A stretch of DNA of 64,000 nucleotides, taken from NCBI GenBank assembly GCA_024195585.1, contig SWBL01000106.1, forward strand, positions 82,344-146,343. Direction: 5' to 3'. This DNA is from Aureobasidium sp. EXF-3400 (taxonomy: Eukaryota; Ascomycota; Dothideomycetes; Dothideales; Saccotheciaceae). Below are positions 34,172 through 44,841 of this stretch, piece after piece. A program made the position numbers and the translations under genes. Position 1 is the first letter of the stretch. Every line of letters starts with the position of its first letter. The notes below the pieces were generated by a model. That model saw nothing but the letters and a program-made list of their open reading frames with translations. It searched no databases and was not told the origin of the DNA.

Positions 34172-34486
34172 GTTTTGCCTTGTGATCGTTGATCAAGGCC
34201 CGATACGATATTACTCGTGCTGGAATGCTGTGATGGGAATTTTGATATGGAGCTATGAATTCTTCTGTTTAGCTAATGCGTACTGGTTTGTGTCGAGCAA
34301 CATCATCTCCGTCAGTGCATCGGATTCTTTTTCGGCTTCCTCCTCATTCTGTATGCCAGCTTTCTGCGGCCTGTCCTACCACCATGATGTGTACACTGCC
34401 TTTCCGCAGTCAGTAGTCGGCGCTTCTTGTAATCTTGCCCCTCGAGCTAGAAGTCAACATCGACTCTCCCGGTTCATCGAATCAGC
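34172..34486. other. convergent intergenic region
   Basis: Between the 3' ends of the Zn2Cys6 gene and the F-box/LRR gene. Nothing else is recognised. Confidence 0.5.
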
Positions 34487-35908
34487 TCAGAATACGGAAT
34501 TTACTTTGGTGTCGTAGTCTGCCCACAGTCCATCCTCTGGCAGGTCGCGGCATGTCGGGTCGTGCAGTACGATGTGGTCGTTGTGGGTACCGTCTTCGTC
34601 TTCCTGTTCATCAGTGTACGGCTCCGGGAGTACGCCTCCTTCGAGAACGAAGTTGCTAGCTTCGTAGCACCATTTCTCAGAGAACATTCTGAACGTTGAT
34701 CCATCTATGAACCAGACTCCGAAGAGATGCAATCTTTCCAGTGCTGTCATCTGACATGAGATACGTCGGAGAACTGAAGGCCATGTTCCATCAGTCAGAG
34801 TCACACAAAGATCGAGCTGCTGCAGTGATTGAGAGTGACGAAGAAGGAACCTAACCAGCGTGTCTTCAGAGATAGAAAGTTCTCTGAGCAGAACATCACG
34901 CAAGGTTTCTGAGTTCAACGCGTGCAGGAATGCGTTTCCGTCAAAGGCCTCATCGGCGCCAGGCATATCTACCCAAATAGTCTCAAGGGAGCTCGCCTCG
35001 TGCATCGCTGCCTCAAGATTGAAGCCAAAGCTGGTCTTTGGGTTCTCTTCCAGATTAGCATAACCAATGCGGATGTGCTTCAGACTCTCGAAGGGCTTCA
35101 GGCTCTTGATATCCGAGTAGTCTGCAATCTTGAAGGGAAGATCAATGATGGTCAAAGAGTTCAAATCGACAGCATGTTCGTTCGCAGCTGACATCAACTC
35201 CGCAAGGCCGAATTCGAACGGGTCGTGTGAATCAGCATCAACCCAAGCTCCTCGGGACGGGTGGATGCTCCGGAACATGGAGAGTAGTTTGTTGACGACA
35301 TAGTCTTGGCCAGGTTGTGGAGGGGCGACGACAATATTGACCAGGTTGGGGCATGACTTGAAGGCATGGGCGATGGTGTCCAGGAAGCATTGACGGAACT
35401 CTTCAGTGGACTGGTAGGTAGCAATCTGACGCTGAGCTTTCCAGTAGTGTTCCTGGGATTGTTTCAAAGTTCGGCTAACTTCGTTGACGGCTTGCTCGAA
35501 CTTCCTGAACGCATCCGACCATTTTGCGCGGGCCTGAGAGGTTTCAAGTCGCGGGTTGTCGTAATCGTCATATTCAATGTCTTGGGGTTTGAAGTTCCAC
35601 CAGTCGGGATACATTTTTCTGAGGTGGTCGTGTTCGTCGACCCACAATTGGAGAGATTTGTGATTCTTCAGATGGCTGGGATCCACGATCAACGTGGTGA
35701 CATGCTTGCTGAAGACGGGGTGTTCAACTATCTCGCGGACTTCTGCACAACTATCTTTGTGCTTGACGAGGAAGATTCGAGGCAACAGGTAAGGCGCAGC
35801 TGCAGCTGCGAACTGCTGTGAGACGAGGCGGATGGGTTTGAGTAGCTTGGGACTAGCGTGGAGAAAGCTGCAGATGCGCTGCTTCATCTCAAGAGGAAGC
35901 TTGTCCAT
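34487..35908 (-). CDS. F-box-like / leucine-rich protein
   Basis: A single exon of 473 aa. The N-terminal 45 residues form a diverged F-box (LPLEMKQRICSFLHASPKLLKPIRLVSQQFAAAAAPYL..RIFL), the usual start of fungal F-box/LRR proteins. Irregular leucine-rich segments follow (LNSLTIIDLPF, LKHIRIGYANL, SLETIWVDMP, LQQLDLCVTLT, LERLHLFGVWF), which would form the substrate-binding face of an SCF ubiquitin ligase. The C-terminus is acidic (TDEQEDEDG). There is no signal or membrane segment. The target is unknown. The family is large and fast-evolving in filamentous fungi, so orthology cannot be judged. Confidence 0.75.
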   Translation of the reverse strand: MDKLPLEMKQRICSFLHASPKLLKPIRLVSQQFAAAAAPYLLPRIFLVKHKDSCAEVREIVEHPVFSKHVTTLIVDPSHLKNHKSLQLWVDEHDHLRKMYPDWWNFKPQDIEYDDYDNPRLETSQARAKWSDAFRKFEQAVNEVSRTLKQSQEHYWKAQRQIATYQSTEEFRQCFLDTIAHAFKSCPNLVNIVVAPPQPGQDYVVNKLLSMFRSIHPSRGAWVDADSHDPFEFGLAELMSAANEHAVDLNSLTIIDLPFKIADYSDIKSLKPFESLKHIRIGYANLEENPKTSFGFNLEAAMHEASSLETIWVDMPGADEAFDGNAFLHALNSETLRDVLLRELSISEDTLVRFLLRHSQSLQQLDLCVTLTDGTWPSVLRRISCQMTALERLHLFGVWFIDGSTFRMFSEKWCYEASNFVLEGGVLPEPYTDEQEDEDGTHNDHIVLHDPTCRDLPEDGLWADYDTKVNSVF

Positions 35909-36990
35909 GTTCAGTGGTGGAGTGTCGTTGTTGCCGAGATGCTGATGACAGTGTTCGGAGGTTTGTCGTGCGGAGCTGTGGTGAGCAAGATGTGGTAAAG
36001 AGACTGAAGAGGTTTTGTTGTGAGGCAGAGAGAAGAAGTTGGGCCTGCCAGGCCAGGCGCCGGAGAGTCAGATCGGCGCAGAGGTCTGACTGGGGTGAAG
36101 GTGCTGTGCAGGATGCATTGTTGTGTTGGGGTTAGAGACAAAGGAAGTGAAGCGAGTGTGTTTCTTGACGCGTCGAGTGAGTTGCAATTCGGCGTCCGCT
36201 CGAGGCAGTCGCGATGGACTGGTTCCGAAGCAACAACCTCGGACCGTCGCTTCGAGTTCTTCTGATGCAAGCTGACTTGCCAGAGATTGAGCTTTACAAC
36301 CGGACGCGTTCTGCTGCTTTCTCGATCTACCTCGTGCTCAGATATGTATGACGTGGATATGGAGATGTGTAATAGTCTCAAGTATCACGAAGAGTCGTCA
36401 AGAAGTGACATATCATCGGCTCTATTTGTTCGCAGCTCTAATCAAGTCATACGAGTTAGCACTTGACGAGAGCTGATGGCTGGTATGCAGTAAGAACGAA
36501 AGAGTCCATTTCTGCATAGCTATAAGCTCAAAACATCCACTACCAACCACACCCAGCAAAAAAGAAATCACTGGTCTGGTGGTCGGGAAGTTTTTGGCTT
36601 ACCTCTCAAAGTCATTGTTGTGGTGTTTCCGATATCCATTTTTGCCCCATTCCAACATCCTCCAGCCTCAGAAGTTTGACTCGACCCCTTACATTTCTCA
36701 GGGGCACCTTCTTCTGAGACCAATTGGTTGAAAGTTGTTGCGAAATGATGTGCTGATCAGCTGGTTCGAACTCGAAGAAGTTGGCTGGGTGATGTTGTGG
36801 TGGAGAGATTTAGTGACTGCCGAATTAGGTTAGCTGGTTAGGATAAGGTGGTGACTTGACCACCAGACCATATGTGATTTGATGAGATAGTGAAGGACTT
36901 TGATGATTAAGTAGTCTCCATAGAAGTGAAGGGAAAGGTTACAGATTCGCAATGCAGAAGAGGTTCGTCTTTTCGGCTTACTACAGTGGT
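35909..36990. other. intergenic, no supported gene
   Basis: Upstream of the F-box/LRR gene and downstream of the second GH28 gene. Two ACGCGT hexamers (36168, 36304) are present, but the motif is not rare in this window. A frame at 35911-36381 (minus) has no recognisable protein character. Confidence 0.45.
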
Positions 36991-38368
36991 CTATCTGCTG
37001 TTCTCCTCCCACGTAGGACCAGTACAGTTGAATCCAACAGATGAGACATGGTCGCACAAGTACTGGCTAGGAGCAGTACCGTTGACAATGTCGACGATAT
37101 CGATACCAACGATCTCCATACCGGTACAAGGAGAAGCAGCTGAGCACTGAATTGAACCGACCACATCACTGACAGCAGTACCAGTCCAGTTCTGCAGACG
37201 GATATCACGAAGGTTGAACTTGCTGGAATCACAGCCTCCTGATGCACCGTTGTACGAGGTGCATTGCGTTACTGCGTAGACGCCAGTGTTGTTGTACAGG
37301 ACGAAGTCGGAGAATGTGATGTTGGCAGCATAACCAAGACCGCCACCACCGCCATCTGGAGGATAGCCAGTGGAGTTACCAGTCCCTGGATAGGCAGTCA
37401 GTATATCCATGTAGGGAAGAGTACAAAGTTACATACAAGTCTTGACATAAGCGCCATATCTCATGTTGTAGGAGCGGATGTTACGAGCAGTGACGTTCTC
37501 AATAGTCTCAAAGACATTGTCGTATTGACCGATGCTGCCAATAGCAACACCGAGGCCAGCGTAGAAGTCACAGTCTTCGATCAAGATGTTCGTGCTGTTG
37601 GCTTTCATAGAGATTGAGTCATCTCCATTGGTAACATTCCAGCGGCGGAATGTAATGTTATTTGCGTAGATTACGTCACAGGCATCGGTATTCAGACTTG
37701 AAAACTCGAAGCCAACGGGCTCGTTGCCAGTGCTGTTCACGAAGATATCTTCGAGAAGAATGTTCTCGCTGTGGATCACGGTCATAGTCCACATCTGCGA
37801 GTCAACGAACCGAGTACCCAGGAAGGTACTATTCTTAGTTCCGGTGACTGTGATCTGATGAGGTCTGCCAGGGCTATGCCAAGTCAGCATGAGGTGGGTA
37901 CTCAGTAGGTGTGGACACTCACTAGTTGTTGGTTCCGTTCACAAAGGTATACCAGGCCTGTCCTGATCCATTGAGAGTGGCGTAGCCATGACCATCCCAG
38001 TTAATGTTCTCTCCACCGAACAACCAAGCCGAGGATTGGTTTTGGTAGCCAACAGGGAGGGAGTGGTTGAGCCAGTAGGGGATGTTAGTATCCCAGAGCA
38101 AGAGACCATTAAGATCGACATCAACATTCTTCAGACCAGTAGTGTTCATAACACTGTGAATGTTGTAGGTCTCGTTGCGGAAGACGACCTTTCCTCGCGA
38201 GGGCTCCTCGTTGTGACCGCATTTTTCGAATGCCTCGATGATAGCTGGAGCCGAATCACCGCCATTGGCACAAGGCTCGACGATACAGACACGTTCAGAA
38301 ACGGTGACGACTGTTCTAGCAACTGCAAGTGCTGGCACACAAAGTGCCGCGAGGATAGAGGCGTACAT
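36991..38368 (-). CDS. Secreted GH28 (pectinase-fold) glycoside hydrolase
   Basis: Three exons, 38368..37923, 37873..37437 and 37385..36991, giving 425 aa. The ATG at 38368 gives a clean signal peptide (MYASILAALCVPALAVA). The open frame extends further upstream, but that extension would bury the signal. The beta-helix domain carries NTDACD, NGDDSIS, GLGVAIGS and AYVKT. The three Asp positions are kept, while the canonical G-H-G His is Leu and the RIK Arg is Tyr. The splices restore NNYPGRPHQI and KTWTGNSTGYPPDGGGGG. Many N-glycosylation sequons fit secretion. It is a clear paralogue of the anchored gene at 2311-4196, differing in N-terminal sorting and exon number. Pectin or rhamnogalacturonan side-chain degradation is the family expectation; activity is unproven. 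Confidence 0.87.
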
Positions 38369-38874
38369 GATGGTAGAAAATGAAATGTACTTACTACATA
38401 ACAGCGAAATGAAGCCTTCCATATATATTATTTTCACCAGCGGGGGTCCGACATCAGGTTACATTGATCATCCCAGGAATTTCCGTTATGCCTGCTGATC
38501 GCTGCCCCAATGGTTGCAGAGATGCCCCTCGAATCGAGGCACGATACGGTCATGGTGGAGGGGATGATGTCGAAAGCGCTGGAGAAGAGCCGGAGCGGCA
38601 CGGAAGCTTTTCATGGGGCTCCACGTTAGCTCCACATTGTCGGCAACGGGTCGGCGTTTGCTGTCTGCCATCTGCAGGCAAGCTCATTCTTCGACAGAAA
38701 ACGAGAGTCGTTCGCAGCAGCACTGTGGGTAAGAACGGATGAGTGCAGGAAGAGTACTGGTAGAGTGCATCACAGCGCATATGCCAAGTTCTAATCTTGC
38801 TGTACGTGAAATCGACAGCATTTGCTGGATGTATTAACATGGAAATATATGATATGATCGTAAGTTGGAACTGC
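38369..38874. other. intergenic, no supported gene
   Basis: Between the GH28 start and the TSR3 stop. Contains presumed promoter and terminator sequence only. Confidence 0.5.
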
Positions 38875-40047
38875 TCATGCGGGCCACTTTGAAGGCGCAT
38901 CAATGACGGTTCTCGAGAAGCGAGCACTGATCTGGTCCTGAGCCTTCTGCTTTTGCTTTGCACCAATTCCGGAGCGGTCCAAGACGGGAGTCGCGTTCAT
39001 GATATTGTCGAAATCATCGTCTTCAGCATCGCCGACATCTGAGCCTGACTCGTCGTCTGAATCGTGCAGAGGTTTGGGCTCAGTCTGTGCGATGCGACCT
39101 GGTTGCGGCTTGTCGTCGGAAACAGGAGGAGCGGGATTCTGGAAAGGCTTGGACGCAAGCACACGACGGCGAAGCTCGGCCATCTCTTCCTCGTCGTCGT
39201 CTGAAGGTGGCAGACCATAGGGATCACGGTCGTCCTCCTCTTCTTCGTCCTCGTCATCCTCGTCCTTGTCTTCCTTCTCTTCACCGTCGCTCTCCTCATC
39301 GCTTCCTTCTTCATCGGACTCGTCGAGCATACGAGTGCGGTTCAGGTTACCGCCTCTCCAAGCGTCATCCTCATTGGCCTCTCTCTCAGCACGGTCTGCA
39401 GTGTATTCATTCTCGATCTTTTCCAGCCAAGCCTCTTCGGCCTTCTTGATACCAGCTTCATCTTCACAAGCAGCGTATCTCTTGAGGACAGCTTCGTTGA
39501 TGTCAAGGAAAGCCTGACCGTAACTGAAGGTGCTGAGAATGTGCTCGGCCCACTCTTTCTTGCCGCAGATGTAGAAACAGGCAGCAAGAGCCTCGACACA
39601 ATTCATCCTCCATGGCTTTCCGTAGTTTGTGGGATTGGCAGCGATCAGGTATGGGAGGAGACGTTGGTGAGGACCTCCAATCTTGCCGAAGGGGACTTCT
39701 TGAATACGCTTCCAGCTGGCTTCGACGACGGCAGCACCGTACTGCTCGAGGAGAGGGGTATCGGCGGGAGAGATGATGGTCTTTGCATTGGGCGAGACGA
39801 CGATACCGGCGAACTTCTGGCCGACGTGCAGTTCGCGCATGAGACCCAGACGCATCAGGCGTTTGCCGCTGCATCGTTTGGCGTCGCAGTGACCGAGATC
39901 CCAGGCGGCAGCCTTGTATGGAGGACGCTTGGAGTCGGCGGGATCGACCTGACCTTCCTCGCCACGAGCTGGAGGTAGAGGGCGTGCAGAGCGGCTGTTT
40001 GGGTATTTTTTGCCCTTGTTGGACATGTCCTTCTTGTGGCGGACCAT
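38875..40047 (-). CDS. TSR3: 18S rRNA aminocarboxypropyltransferase Tsr3
   Basis: A single exon of 390 aa. The start is the first ATG in frame (40047); the open frame extends upstream only with non-ATG codons. The RLI-like N-terminus and the Tsr3 domain (residues about 40-230) are clear: AWDLGHCDAKRCSGKRLMRLGLMRELHVGQKFAGIVVSPNAK, then SPADTPLLEQYGAAVVEASWKRI, LPYLIAANPTNYGKPWRMNCVEALAACFYICG. Tsr3 transfers the aminocarboxypropyl group of SAM to a hypermodified uridine of 18S rRNA, late in small-subunit maturation. The C-terminal about 160 residues are a very acidic, disordered tail (DEDDEDEEEEDDRD). It is divergent from the GGA gene. Confidence 0.95.
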   Translation of the reverse strand: MVRHKKDMSNKGKKYPNSRSARPLPPARGEEGQVDPADSKRPPYKAAAWDLGHCDAKRCSGKRLMRLGLMRELHVGQKFAGIVVSPNAKTIISPADTPLLEQYGAAVVEASWKRIQEVPFGKIGGPHQRLLPYLIAANPTNYGKPWRMNCVEALAACFYICGKKEWAEHILSTFSYGQAFLDINEAVLKRYAACEDEAGIKKAEEAWLEKIENEYTADRAEREANEDDAWRGGNLNRTRMLDESDEEGSDEESDGEEKEDKDEDDEDEEEEDDRDPYGLPPSDDDEEEMAELRRRVLASKPFQNPAPPVSDDKPQPGRIAQTEPKPLHDSDDESGSDVGDAEDDDFDNIMNATPVLDRSGIGAKQKQKAQDQISARFSRTVIDAPSKWPA

Positions 40048-40415
40048 GGCGAATGTGGTGCTTCTTGTTGGTATAGGTGTATAGATCGAGTATGTGCGAG
40101 TATGGTGCAATCAATGAGATGAGCTTCAGATAGATTGAGAATGGACTCGAGTGGTTGATTGAATGACGAGATGAGGGGCAGCTGCAGGCAAAATTCGAGA
40201 TGGACTGGCAAAATCGACGCGAGTCAGACTGTCGACGACTGCGTCATGGCCGCCAAGAAGCTTAGGAGGAGTAGTCCTCCACAACGTGGTGCATACCGCT
40301 GCCTACGACACACTCGCTATCGCTACGTTATTTTACTTGGAAAGTGTTTTCTTCATCCAGCGCGCACTCATCAGATACACGCTTTCCAACACAAACCATC
40401 CCACAATCGCCCATC
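40048..40415. other. divergent intergenic region TSR3 / GGA
   Basis: 368 bp between the TSR3 start and the presumed GGA start. It may contain an unseen 5' exon of the GGA gene (see the finding on its start codon). Confidence 0.5.
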
Positions 40416-42541
40416 GTGGAGGCAGCATCAGCTAGATACGCGGCCCGGGACCGCTGGGTTCACGAAGGACCTGCTCCCCAAACCCCGTTGCAGCGCTACA
40501 TTCGTGTGTCCGCTCTCTGTACCTTGCTGAGATTCTATCCGTCTAACAAGTTCCCTCAGATAATGCCTGCGACCCGCAAAACTTCGAACCAAACCTGGCC
40601 CTGAATCTCGAGATAGCCGACTTGATCAATGCTAAGAAGGGAAACGCTCCGCGCGAGGCCGCCGTCGCCATTGTTCAATATGTCAACCACCGCAATCCTA
40701 ATGTGTCCATGCTGTCTTTGACTCTGCTCGACATTTGTGTCAAGAACTGCGGCTATGCTTTCCACCTCCAGGTCAGCACAAAGGACTTTCTCAACGAGCT
40801 CGTTCGTCGCTTTCCCGAACGCCCTCCCATTCGTGTTACCCGCGTCCAGAATCGTATCCTCGAACTCATCGAAGAATGGCGCTCTACCATTTGTGTCACG
40901 TCCAAATACAGGGAGGATCTGGGCTTCATCCGCGACATGCACCGTCTGCTGAGCTACAAAGGCTACACCTTCCCTGCCGTCAAGAAAGAGGATGCCGCCG
41001 TGCTCAATCCCACAAACGATCTTAGATCAGCTGAGGAGATGGAAGAGGAGGAACGCGCCGCCCAGTCTGCAAAGTTGCAAGAACTCATTCGCAGGGGTAC
41101 CCCTCACGATTTGCAAGAGGCCAACAAGCTTATGAAGATTATGGCCGGCTTCGACACTCGTCGCAAGACCGACTACCGTGCAAAGGCTGCCGAGGAGGTT
41201 GGCAAGATCCAGCAAAAGGCAAGATTACTCGAAGAAATGTTGCAGGGGTACAAACCAGGTGACGAGATCCAGGAGGGTGATGTCTTTGAGGTGAGTACCA
41301 CGAGAAGCTCCGGCTTACCCTCCGATACTGACGACACTAGGAACTCGCAAATGCTCTGGCCAGCGCGCACCCAAAGATTCAGAAAATGTGCGAGGAAGAG
41401 TCCGAGGACCACGAGGCTGTTGCGAAGCTGTTCGAGATCAACGACAGTATCCACCGTACGAGCGAAAGATATAAGCTGATAAAGAAGGGCGATCTCGAGG
41501 GTGCCAACAGAATCGCTGCTGGTACTCTGGGTATTAGTGGTGCAGGTGTCAAGAGCGGACCTAACAATGAGTTGTCTCTGATCGACTTTGGTGGTCCAGA
41601 GGAAGAGGAAGCTGCTCAGCCTGCTCAGTCTCAGTCATCTCAGGCAGCTCCTCAGTCCAAGGGCAATGCTTTGGAAGACGATCTGCTTGGTCTGTCCATG
41701 GGCGATTCAGTCTATGGTTCTGGTGGTGCCTTAACTCTCGGCTCTCCCAACAATGGTTTGGCCGATCTCGCTGGTCCCTCAAGCTCACAGCCAACTCCTG
41801 CACCTGCGCCTGCTGCTATCCCTCCTCCTGCGCAACCTCAAGCCGCTAGAGCGAACTACGACCCCTTCGGCATGATTTCATCCCCCGCACCCGCATCAAA
41901 CTCTTTCCAACAACCCCGACAATCTCAACAACAACAAAAAGCAGCTGACCCATTCGCTGCTTTGTCCGGTAACTCTCGCACCGCATCGCCTTTCCAATTC
42001 CAGCAATCGGTTAAGCCTCCGGCATCACCTGCAGTCCCTCAATCAGCCGCATCATTATTGGGTGGTGATGATGAGTGGACCTTCTCATCCGCTCTGCCCA
42101 CTCAACCGCAGCAACCTCAATCCAACACCGTTACTGTGATTGACTCGAGCGTGAAGGCCCTCTTCCACATCTCACGGCCGGCGGGTGCAAACGACTACCT
42201 GGCAATCGACGTCAAAATATCCAACAAGACTCCTCAACCCATCAGCGACTTTACCCTCCAGCTCGCAGTCACAAAGGTATGTCCAGAGTCCAACTAATGT
42301 CCCATTTTGGTGGAAAGTATGAACTAACGAATCTCTTCAGGCATTCTCCCTTCAGCTCCAACCACAATCCGGTCGCAACCTGTCGCCAAATCAAGTCGAT
42401 GGCATTAAGCAAGCCATCCGCCTACAAGGTGTTGCTCCAGGCAAAGGCAATGCCGTTCGCATGCGATGGCGTGCCAGCTACAGCGTTGCTGGTCAACCGC
42501 GTGAGGAAAGCGGCGAGGTCAGCAACTTGGGCGTCCTTTAG
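40416..42541 (+). CDS. GGA: GGA-type clathrin adaptor (VHS-GAT-GAE)
   Basis: Four exons, 40416..40503, 40560..41290, 41341..42276 and 42341..42541, giving about 651 aa. The VHS domain (residues about 20-160) has LQRYIHNACDPQNFEPNLALNLEIADLINAK and LLDICVKNCGYAFHLQVSTKDFLNELVRRFPE. The GAT domain (about 175-310) includes LQEANKLMKIMAGFD and HEAVAKLFEINDSIHRT. A Gln/Pro/Ala-rich hinge with acidic clathrin-box-like sequence follows, and a GAE ear ends the protein (ALFHISRPAGANDYLAIDVKISNKT to ASYSVAGQP). GGAs sort cargo at the trans-Golgi with ARF-GTP. The expected start reads GTGGAGGCAGC instead of ATG, and no in-frame ATG lies upstream in this exon, so the 5' end is uncertain: a non-AUG start, a missed exon, or a sequence difference. 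Confidence 0.88.
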
Positions 42542-43061
42542 AGACTACTTTTTGTTTAATAGAAAGTTCCTTCTTTTCATCTGATTGCATTCTACGAGTG
42601 ACTCTCATGACAGCACTGATTCACAAAATTGAAGGCTTACCTGTCCTTCTCCTCACGTTAGAGTACCGACCTTTTGTGCCATTACTAAAGCCTAGTCGGA
42701 ACGTGTTTCGATCATTCATATTATCGGTACATATGCAATGTCAGCCCAAGAAGATGAGTAAATCCTGGGAGCCAGAACGCTAGGATACATTATCATGATG
42801 AGGAAAACAGACCAATTGAAGTTTTTCATCAGCAATAGGTACTCATACGAGAAGCCCTCGGTTCTGTTCTCACAGGCCATTTCTCAGTGGTCGTTGACTT
42901 GTCTTCCAAGGATATTGGGCATCTTACAAGTACCCATGTGACATGCTTCTGTACGTGAGAGGAAGAGGAGTGGATTTTGAAAGCCAAAACGCTAGTCTAT
43001 TTACATTATGAAGGGAAGCTAAATTAAGTCATTCATCATTTGTTTTGGGTTCGGTCGCCTT
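42542..43061. other. convergent intergenic region
   Basis: Between the 3' ends of the GGA and PDC genes. A short frame at 42598-42783 has no recognisable family. Confidence 0.5.
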
Positions 43062-44841
43062 CTAGGCTGCCTTTGCGTTTCTGCGCTCGGCTGCCGAAGC
43101 AGTAAGCTTGAGTGCCTCGGGAGCATCCTCCTTGGGCATGTACATCTCGACAAACTGCAGATAAGGGGCAGCGTTGAAGTTGTCGTCGGCCATCAGGGTA
43201 TCGAGCTCCTCGCGTGTCTTGACAGTGTAGGTCTTGTACTCGCCCTCCTTGGCTCCAAATGCAGGAACAAGGTCCTTCCACTTCCACTCCTGGACGTCGT
43301 TGTACTCGGCATTCATACCGTGAATCATACGCTCGATGGTGTAACCTTCGTTTACAATGAGGAAAATGATAGGCTTCAGCTTGCGACGGATCATTGTCGA
43401 GACCTCCTGAGCAGTCAACTGGAAGGAGCCCTCGCCAGTGAGCAGGATAGTACGGTGCTTCTCGCCCTTCTCCTCTTCGAGCTCCTTGGCAGCCAGAGCA
43501 GCACCCTGAGCAGAGCCAGTAGCGTAACCGATCGAGCCCCACAGGACTTGAGAAATGAGCTGGACCTTGGCGGGGAAGCGCGTCTCAAAGATACCAAAGT
43601 TAGAAGTGCCGGTTTCAGTGAGGATGATGTCCTCCTCGCGCAGCCATTGACCAAGGCGTGGCCAGAAGTACTTGTGTGTGATGACCTGGGTGTTGTCCTG
43701 GCTATCTGTGCGGTTTGTGGGCTTGGGACCAGCCTCAACATTCAGCTTGCCCATCTTGTCAACGACCTTACGGAGGACGCCATTCATGCGAACACCAGGG
43801 TATTGTGAGTAGCGGACCTGGATGAAGTTGGAGTGGAAGTCAATTGTGGTCAATTGACTCTGGCGGATTGTGAAGCCTGCAGTGTTGAAGTCGGATTTGA
43901 TGGCGCCAATGCTGAGAACAAGGTCGGAGCTCTCTACACGGTCACGTACGCCTTCGTTGGAGCCGTCGCCAGCGTACACACCACCGTAGTTGGGCAGAGT
44001 CTCGTCGATACAACCTTTACCCAGAGGAGCGACGAAAGTGGGCAGGCCAGACTTGACCACCAAATCGTGGGTTTCCTTCTGAGCACGGTGGCGGATGGCA
44101 CAACCATCGACCAAGATAACAGGGTTCTTTGCTGCGTGTAGGTACTTCAGGACGACATCGACAACGTAGTCTTCTTGCTCTTCAGGGTTGGCAGGGTATG
44201 AAAGATCGATGGGCTGATCGAGTCTTTCACCCTCCACCTTGTCCTCGACAATATCGCAAGGTAGAGCGATGTAGACGGGGCGTGATTGGATATAGCATTC
44301 GCGAATGACGTGGTCGATCTCGGCAGCGGCAGTGCTGAGATCCTTGATGTTGGCGACAGCGCAGGAGACAGAGCGGAACATATCGATGAAGACATCGTAG
44401 TTGCCATTGCCGAGAGTGTGGTGGAGCAAGAGTCCATCTTTCTGCGCTGATGTTGCAGGTGTACCGACGATATGAACAATAGGAACATATTCCGAGTAGG
44501 CTCCAGCGATGGCATTAATAGCAGAGAGTTCGCCGACTCCGAAGGTCGTGATGAGGGCAGATAAGCCTTAAAGAATGTAAGTATATGCTGTTAAGAGAGT
44601 GAGGGATGAGAATACCCTTGATTCTGGCGTAACCGTCAGAGGCATAACCAGCGTTGAGCTCATTGCAGTTGCCAACCCATTTGAGGCCAGCTTTCTCCAG
44701 GTAGTCGAGGGCGACGAGGTTGTAATCACCAGGAAGACCGTGGACAGAGCTGACACCACATTGCTTTAGACGAGCAAAAAGGTACTCGGTGATGGTGATA
44801 GGCTTCTTGAGCGAGCCTGTGCGAATGTCTTGCGAAGCCAT
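43062..44841 (-). CDS. Pyruvate decarboxylase
   Basis: Two exons, 44841..44616 and 44566..43062, giving 576 aa. The 49-nt intron (GTATTC..TTTAAG) restores [30 protein letters not shown]. Key features are the catalytic Glu61 ([16 protein letters not shown]), the His pair in [22 protein letters not shown], the pair ETGTSNFG / [12 protein letters not shown], and the ThDP motif [29 protein letters not shown]. The usual GDG Asp is Glu here, a conservative change at a metal-binding position. The enzyme converts pyruvate to acetaldehyde in the cytosol. It is longer and closer to housekeeping PDC than the ARO10-like gene at 29773-31785, from which it is clearly distinct. No regulatory motif cluster like TCGGAGT is seen upstream. 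Confidence 0.93.

Noticed and set aside
36168..36309. Two ACGCGT (MBF-type) hexamers upstream of the F-box/LRR gene
   Set aside because: The hexamer occurs elsewhere in the window without cell-cycle genes; two copies in 1 kb are not enough.
36755..36790. GGTTCGAACTC-like tRNA T-arm sequence
   Set aside because: No acceptor stem, D-arm or anticodon arm can be placed around it.
38369..38437. Longer N-terminus for the secreted GH28 protein
   Set aside because: An upstream in-frame extension would place the clear signal peptide internally; the ATG at 38368 is preferred.
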